A stretch of DNA of 64,000 nucleotides. Origin: Adineta vaga. Lineage: Eukaryota; Rotifera. How positions within the stretch are numbered: position 1 is the stretch's first letter; every line of letters begins with the position of its first letter. The stretch is taken from contig CP075493.1 of NCBI GenBank assembly GCA_021613535.1, positions 4,154,001 through 4,218,000 of the forward strand. The letters are read 5' to 3'. The notes under the pieces are model-generated. The model worked only from the letters and a program-made list of their open reading frames with translations. It was not told where the DNA came from and ran no database searches. Positions 57,959 to 64,000 of this stretch are shown here, in pieces. Made by a program: the position numbers and the translations under genes.

Positions 57959-58256
57959 TGGACAAAAGAAAATTTCTTTTTTTATCTACTTGATCAAATA
58001 AAATTCTTTCATTTCGATATGAAAATGCAATTGAAATACTGATTGTTTTCTTTTTCTATAGTTAAAAAGTGTAGAAAGGATTCTTCCTTTGAAGTTGTCA
58101 GGCAGGAGCATTCGAATTATAAAACATCAATCAACAGCCATTAGCAACAGTTTTTGTACATCATTTCATCATCGAAAAGAATTTGTGAAAGGTTTCATTT
58201 GTAACAATTCAGTAAAGTCGAACTCGTTTTACTTACAATCTCAATTATATCTACAG
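57959..58256. other. upstream region of the four-TM gene, 5' exon not resolved
   Basis: The likely first exon or exons of the following gene lie here (a plausible coding stretch around 58090-58160, acceptor at 58256), but no in-frame ATG could be fixed. Confidence 0.35.
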
Positions 58257-58827
58257 GAACTGCTTTCACATTAGCAGGTGTTGGTATTGGCTCATCACAT
58301 TGGCAAACAACAACAGATACAACTAGCAATGAGCAAATATATATACCAATAGTATTGGTAATTTCTTTTATGCGTGTCGTTTAAATCAAACTGGTAATAT
58401 TCAATGTGGACAGCGAAGTAGTGATAATAATAATATACGATGTTATATGATAAATGCAACAGGAGATGCAAATACATGGAATTTTCATTTAAATTTTGCT
58501 GCTGGTCTTTCTACTATTGGTATTATCTTTATTTTTTCTGGAGGATTAATGACTTTGTTAATGGTCTTTGGTGATCATGAGCCATGGATATTTCTTATTG
58601 CACCTTCGTTTCTTTTTCTTGCTTGTCTTTTTATGCTTGCGGATTTGGCAGAAGGTTCACGTGTATTGAACTTTAATGATTATTCGGCTTATTTATATGA
58701 AACAGGACATGTTATAACGATATTTAGTTGTTTGATTAGTGCTTGGTTAGGTGGTCGTCTATTTGATCGTCCTATTAAAACTAAATCTGCAAAAAGATTA
58801 CAAAGACTAAAGACATCGAAGCAATGA
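58257..58827 (+). CDS. four-TM membrane protein (claudin/PMP22-like arrangement), partial 5' end, frame broken
   Basis: From the acceptor at 58256, the frame reads TAFTLAGVGIGSSHWQTTT, the end of TM1 and a first loop starting with the W-containing motif. The frame changes by one base near 58347-58350, then reads SIGNFFYACRLNQTGNIQCG. Three more hydrophobic segments follow: FAAGLSTIGIIFIFSGGLMTLL, PWIFLIAPSFLFLACLFMLA and VITIFSCLISAWLGG. The last ends with a basic tail. This 'short TM1, Cys/Trp loop, three TMs' plan matches expanded families of PMP22/claudin-type proteins in bdelloids. The extracellular loop has paired cysteines. The start codon is not identified. Confidence 0.6.
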
Positions 58828-59404
58828 TGATTAGAAACAATTAACAGAAGACATAAATTTAGACTGGACGAAAATGTGAAGTATTTCAATTTTTTCAGTT
58901 TTTCCGAAGAAAGAAGGATTCCATATTTGCTAGTTAACTTATGGATAAGTAGGCGAAGAACTCAATGTAATACATATATAGTTCTATCTGATGTGTTTTA
59001 TTTTATTTGTATAACAAAAATTATATAAATGATAAGATATAAAGACGCCTGTCAAGTTCAAGTTAAAAATAAACTTCTGATAAATATATATACACAAAAA
59101 TAAATGAGTTTCATAGATGTGAATGCTGATTCTCGATTCTAATTAGATGTATCATTGCTATTTTTGACGGCACTTTTTCTGCACTATGTTGTGTACAAGT
59201 GAATAATTTTGCTCCGTATGTTCTTTTCTCTATTCGTTCTTTGACTATTTTCGACACACATGTTTAACCTAACATAAAAATAAAATATATGTATAGTCAT
59301 TTATAATGAATCAAACATTTATTGAAAAAATTGCTCTTCTGATCTATCCATTGCTAATAGGACGCAAATAAAAACAAATCAATAATAACAACACATTTAC
59401 CATT
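58828..59404. other. intergenic, no gene seen
   Basis: Spacer between two same-strand genes; holds the 3' end of the four-TM gene and the promoter of the GNAT gene. Confidence 0.45.
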
Positions 59405-59899
59405 ATGCGTCTTTCATCTTTAGAAAACGAGAAACAATCATCTCGACGTTTGATACGTATTTCTCGTGATCGTGATTATCCATCGAATCATTTAGAAACT
59501 GTTCTATTACCATTATTTCATAAAGATTATACAGATGATAGTTTACGTGTAACTATTGAAAGTGCAAATCATATTTGGTGTGCATATGAAAATGGTACAT
59601 GTCTGGGCTGTGTATTAGCTACGGATATTGGTTCACATGGTGGATTGTATGTGATTTTATTTGGTGTTTCTCAATCAGTACAAGGTCTTGGAATTGGAAC
59701 ACGTATGCTACGGAAAATGATCAAATGGTGTCGGAAACGTCGACGTTCATTTATTTTTCTTATGACAGAATATACCAATGAACGAGCGATTCGATTGTAT
59801 GAAAAAGCTGGTTTTCAAAAAGAGTTTCGTCGTTCTTTTTATGATGAACCTTTACCCGAGTATGGACACGGCGTTCTTCCATTGATGTTATTGATATAA
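59405..59899 (+). CDS. GNAT-family N-acetyltransferase
   Basis: Intronless, 164 residues. The acetyl-CoA-binding motif Q-G-L-G-I-G is at residues 93-98 (SVQGLGIGTRML) and the motif B helix-strand TEYTNERAIRLYEKAGFQ is at about 121-138, both typical of GNAT enzymes. The N-terminal basic, Ser-rich stretch (about residues 1-35) may be disordered. The substrate cannot be told; the sequence most resembles small-molecule or peptide N-terminal acetyltransferases. It has no targeting signal, so a cytosolic location is likely. No upstream in-frame ATG competes. Confidence 0.85.
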   Translation: MRLSSLENEKQSSRRLIRISRDRDYPSNHLETVLLPLFHKDYTDDSLRVTIESANHIWCAYENGTCLGCVLATDIGSHGGLYVILFGVSQSVQGLGIGTRMLRKMIKWCRKRRRSFIFLMTEYTNERAIRLYEKAGFQKEFRRSFYDEPLPEYGHGVLPLMLLI

Positions 59900-60885
59900 A
59901 TAAAAAAAAGAAAATGATCCAATTATATTCTTATTTCTACTAAATGCATATGTTGAATGCAAGTATAAATATGAATAACATGTTCAGAGAAATCGATTGT
60001 TAAATGTTGTTTTGTTTTCAGTTATACTTCTTTTGATTTGATTATTTTTCTAGCAACACTTCATTTGAATGATAGATCGTTCCTTGTACATAGTTTATAA
60101 ATAGTAGATAGAATCGATTGATTTTTATCTTAGACAGAAGTGGAAAGTTAGAGATGCCACTTGATTTCTTTTTTTTTGCGATTGATGAAAATTGGAAGTT
60201 TCTTTGATCATTGAAATTGAATTCTTATTTCTACGGACTAACAATGGAGCAGTTTCAGAGCATATATTTACACTTTATAGAACTCTTCAAATATGAACTT
60301 TATATCTAGATTATAGTTCGTCACACAGTACAAAATAATTCTAAAATAAACTTCTATTATATAGATAGGAGTGATTATTCTTATTATTTCATCACAATCC
60401 TTTCACAATATGACACAAAAAATGATTATCTAATGCGTAATACATATATATAGATATCGACTCTATCGTCCTAGAAATGCAATAATCATATTTAAGCTAA
60501 TACCAGTAAACATATCATCATTGGTATTCGAAGGGTCTCTGCACTGCACTCCGACAATTTCTTGATGCAGATTCTTTTATGATCAACATATTCTCTCGTA
60601 AGACATATAGAATATTATTTATCAAAATTCTTTTCATTTTTGCTCGTTTAAATCAATGAAAGAATGACATTGATTTCATATTCTAGATATAGTTATAAAT
60701 AAAAAAAGGCGTGTTAATATTTCTATATAAATTGTTTAGTTACATCCCACCATATGTAATACTATTTAAAAATCAATGTTTTCTTTTAAATGTATCTGCT
60801 TTTCATCTTTAAAAATAACAAGCAACACTCTTTGTCTTCACTATTTGTAGAAAAAAAAATCCAGATATTTACTTTTAGTTTTACA
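59900..60885. other. long intergenic region, no gene seen
   Basis: Nearly 1 kb of AT-rich sequence with no supported coding frame, RNA gene or repeat family. It contains the 3' end of the GNAT gene and the promoter of the secreted protein gene. Confidence 0.4.
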
Positions 60886-61422
60886 ATGCAACAAGTCTTC
60901 ATTATCTTCGTAACATGTTACATGATCAGTATAGTTAATGGTTGTAGTCAATACTGTAATGCATTCAAAAATAAAGTCTACCAACTTAAAATAACCTTAC
61001 CCGATAAGGAACCATTTTATGCTCTCATGGATTTTCAAGATGAATGTAAAATACATGAATTTGATAACATTGCCAATGGTGGAAGTAAAGCCGAAATTGG
61101 TTTTGATCTTACATTAGGTACACATGTAGGTTTTTATGCATGTCATAGTCGAAAATATGTTCATATAACAACTAGTGGTTATATATATCAAACTCCTGAT
61201 GTACCAGAATTAGAAGATAATGGTGCAATTGCTGTTCATGATATAAAACTCAATTTCTCGAAAGATCGTAAAACATGTCATGGTTCAATGGAATTTGCAT
61301 TCTATGAAACTGGTTCTGATCCATTTGATTCAGATAACACAGCAAAATTATCAGTTAAAGATGCAAAAGTTACCTGTCAATTACTTCGATTCCGAGCTGC
61401 AGAACACAAAAATTACAGTTAA
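60886..61422 (+). CDS. small secreted protein of unknown family
   Basis: Start chosen at ATG 60886, which begins a signal peptide (MQQVFIIFVTCYMISIVNG). An upstream ATG at 60790 would add 32 residues without sense. The mature protein (about 160 residues) has six cysteines, in two clusters (CSQYC at the start, CHSRK and CHGSME further on), fitting disulfide bonds of an extracellular protein. Strand-rich stretches such as GFDLTLGTHVGFYAC and DIKLNFSKDRKTC suggest a beta sandwich. No family was recognised, so the role is unknown; secretion into the pseudocoelom or gut is possible. Confidence 0.65.
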   Translation: MQQVFIIFVTCYMISIVNGCSQYCNAFKNKVYQLKITLPDKEPFYALMDFQDECKIHEFDNIANGGSKAEIGFDLTLGTHVGFYACHSRKYVHITTSGYIYQTPDVPELEDNGAIAVHDIKLNFSKDRKTCHGSMEFAFYETGSDPFDSDNTAKLSVKDAKVTCQLLRFRAAEHKNYS

Positions 61423-61737
61423 ACTAAACTGATAAATAATATTCATACTTTTCTTCCTCATTTTCATACTCACAAAATTAAAGATTTTTTTTCTTCTTCT
61501 AATAAACTATCTACTATGAAATCATCATCGAAATCTTGAGCAAACATATTTATTATAAAGTACCGAAAACTTAGTGACAATTAAAACAGAAGTGATTACA
61601 ATATCCGAATATCAATCATTTTTCTTGAATTTTATTTCTATTGAAAGAATGAAGAAAAAAAAAGAAACACAAACTTTGTTTAAAGTGCAATAAATAATCA
61701 AAAGTATTTAGAAAAAAAGAAGAGAAAAAATTTGATT
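61423..61737. other. intergenic, no gene seen
   Basis: Short spacer between two convergent genes, with several A/T runs; probably holds both 3' ends. Confidence 0.45.
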
Positions 61738-63272
61738 TTATTCCGTATCAACATCAAATCTTTGTACTCGATGATTATCACAATCGATGACATAAAGATT
61801 ACCTTGTCGATCAAATGCTAAACCATGAGGATAGGCAAATTGATTGGCTTGTTTTCCTTCACCATTACCACCAACAACAATGGTACCTTTCGTTGCACCT
61901 GGTGACCAAACAACAATTCGATGATTCCACGAATCAGCAACATAAGCGTTACCCAAATGATCTACAACGACACCTTGAGGATTTGATAATTGTGTTAAAC
62001 TACTTCCTTGACCTTGTCCACCAGCAACGACAATTCCTTCTTTTGCGCCTTGAGCCCATTTCATCACTCGATGATTATTCCAATCAGAAACATAGACTGA
62101 ATGTTCTTGATCCACAAAAATATATGTTGGATAATTCAATTGATCATTACGATCGCCTTTTCCATTTCCACCAGCAACAACTGTTCCGGTCGTATCGCCT
62201 GGTTTCCATCGTCTAACTTCATGTTTTTCATAATCTGAAATATAAAGATCACCATTCACATCCATGGTTAATTGTGAACAATCAATATTAGCAATAACTA
62301 TTTGTTGATTTGTTCGACTTCGACGAGACCATCGAACAACACGTTTATTACCCCAATCACAAATAATCAACGAATCATTCTTTCGATCAACAATTACATC
62401 CGTTGGACAATTTAATTGATCCATTCGATTTCCCCAACCATTTCCACCTGCAACAACTTGTCCATGATTAGCACCTAATTTCCATTTTACGATACGATGA
62501 CTTGATGAATCAGCTATATAAATCTTTCGATCATCATCATCAATAAAAATACCATCAGGATAGGAAAGTTGATTTGCCTGATTACCTTCTTTATTTCCTC
62601 CAGCAATTGTTGTTCCATGTTGTTTCCATTTTGTAGTGTTACTAAGAATTGTCGGTGTTGAAACAAATTTTCCTAGAAAAGATTTTGAATTCCTTCTTCT
62701 CGTTGTCTGACTTATGAAATCTAAATCTTATTATTTTTTTTACCGATTAACTTACCCGATGATAATAAAACAGAAATCTTATGAATTAATGGTGTTGCTT
62801 CTTGTTGAATGGCCATGCTTGATGGTATATTTAATTCATCGGATAATTGTTTTAACTTTTGATTGAATTGATTTAAATCAATTTCATTGAAATCATTTTC
62901 TTGTCGAATTTTTCTCAATTGATCAGATAATTTTGCTAAACTTGTTTCAATTTGTTGAATATTTTTTGTTGTATGTTGAATAATCAATTGTCGACAATCC
63001 GTTGCTGTTTGTTGAATTGTTTTTATGGATTCTTCTTCCCATTGTTCGATTTGTTTAATTAATATATGAATTTGTGGATGATTTGCTTGTTCATTAAGTG
63101 TTTGACGAAAACGATCACGATGAAGTTCAATATGATCTAATTGTTTATTTAATTCTTGTCGATGATCAGTTAAATGATCATAACAAAATAATTGTAAACA
63201 ACCTTCACATCGAACAGCTCGTTTTTCTTTATCACATGTTATACAACGACTTTTTATTGGGTCTGTTGCCAT
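61738..63272 (-). CDS. B-box, coiled-coil and NHL-repeat protein (TRIM-NHL-like without RING)
   Basis: Two exons, 63272-62756 and 62672-61738 (83-base intron), give 483 residues. A B-box-type zinc finger with Cys and His at the N-terminus (CITCDKEKRAVRCEGC, LFCYDHLTDH) is followed by a coiled coil of about 110 residues (HRDRFRQTLNEQ, QIEQWEEES, RKIRQEND). After a short linker a six-bladed NHL propeller follows, with repeats such as DQLNCPTDVIVDRKNDSLII, NQFAYPHGLAFDRQGNLYV and the recurring [IV]V[AV]GGNG motif. There is no RING, so E3 activity is not supported; TRIM-NHL relatives bind RNA or proteins. No membrane segment is seen. Confidence 0.85.
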
Positions 63273-64000
63273 CGATTTCTATGAAAAATTTCAAATAGTA
63301 GACGAAACAAACGACTTGGATATTAGTTTGTGAACATAAAATAACCAGACGAGTCAATGTCAACTAATATTAGGTATATGAAGTAAAGAACAGTTATGCA
63401 TTCATTGACTCAGCCGTGATTTCTGTTCAAGGGTGTTAACCTTGCATGAGAGGGTTTATATTCTCTTTCAGCTTTTTTTTCTCTCTTCTCTTGAATGAAC
63501 ATCAAAATCGACCGTTTTGCACATGGATGACGAGGGATATGGTACAAAAGGACAAGAATATTTCTTTTATTTCTATCACCAAACTGAGCAAGAGAAACAG
63601 AATGATGAAAAGTAAAAAAGGTTGTCGTTCGTGTTATCATGTAACAATCAGGAGTATATTGATGATCAAGGACGTCTTTTCTTATTGGAATAAATCTTGG
63701 AAATAGAAAAGAAAAGTTTTTTTTTAAAGTCTAGTTTGTAGAATTAACAAACAAACCAAGAATAACTTTATCTATTCGATTCTAAGTATAGCAGTCTTCT
63801 TTTACAGGTAAACAAAAAATGGATCACAGTTCTATTGTGTGATTCATTGCTAATGGTTGCCATTTTGCTTCAAAAGTTTTCTGTAAGACAAGTCCTTGAC
63901 CTTCGCTCTTTATCAGTTAGTATTTGATGCTTTAGTTACTTTTTCTTTTGCATATCCTTATGCAACAAATTTGCTTTGTAGTATTATTTATTATCGGTCA
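63273..64000. other. end of window, no gene seen
   Basis: AT-rich. Promoter side of the B-box/NHL gene. Short frames here lack recognisable domains. No RNA gene or repeat was recognised. Confidence 0.4.

Noticed and set aside
63410-63706. Overlapping frames on both strands near the window end
   Set aside because: Short, without domain or splice support, and of the composition expected for AT-rich non-coding DNA.

Overview
The window is AT-rich animal nuclear DNA that most resembles a bdelloid rotifer (Adineta/Rotaria type). The grounds are very short spliceosomal introns (mostly 44-70 bases, GT-AG), close gene packing on both strands, and the protein families: NHL-repeat proteins, expanded F-box/LRR proteins, divergent rhodopsin-like GPCRs, a STRA6-like protein, ERICH3-like and DUF1399 proteins, and enzymes often non-metazoan in origin (GH28 polygalacturonase-like, NCS2/AzgA-type permease). 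The species call is inference; the exon models were spliced by hand from splice signals and reading phase.

Layout. 0-18 kb: a SnoaL-like protein, an NHL-EGF single-pass membrane protein, a cluster of four F-box genes (two close paralogs flanking a divergent F-box/DUF1399 fusion, plus a shorter one at 17 kb), a SHRWL/CCIDQ-motif protein, a 13-exon DBH-like monooxygenase (MOXD1 type) and a GPCR. 16.2-20.5 kb: four direct tRNA-Leu(AAG) genes, three on identical 172-bp spacing, and a fifth inverted copy beyond a nucleobase-permease-like gene. 20.7-33 kb: a GPCR pseudogene, a nuclear receptor, two related intact GPCRs, an ERICH3-like gene, a GH28-like secreted enzyme and a DUF1295 membrane protein. 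33.6-36 kb: a tandem pair of small membrane-anchored extracellular proteins of unknown family. 36.7-42.2 kb: a secreted NHL-REJ-GPS protein that ends without the polycystin transmembrane part. 42.3-45.5 kb: tandem B-box/propeller-like paralogs and a cathepsin L relic. 45.6-64 kb: mostly housekeeping (PUM3, sphingomyelin-synthase-like, prefoldin 5, tRNA-Met, tRNA-Asp, syntaxin-1-like, STRA6-like, LRR protein, four-TM protein, GNAT, secreted protein) and a B-box/coiled-coil/NHL protein.

There is no operon or dedicated gene system visible. The common themes are extracellular or membrane sensing (NHL, EGF, REJ, GPCRs) and F-box adaptors. The most striking cross-window pattern is that at least six otherwise well preserved genes each carry a single-nucleotide frame break. 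This points either to indel errors in the assembly or to widespread recent gene decay; raw reads or transcripts would decide. I found no transposon, CRISPR array, or spliced-leader gene.
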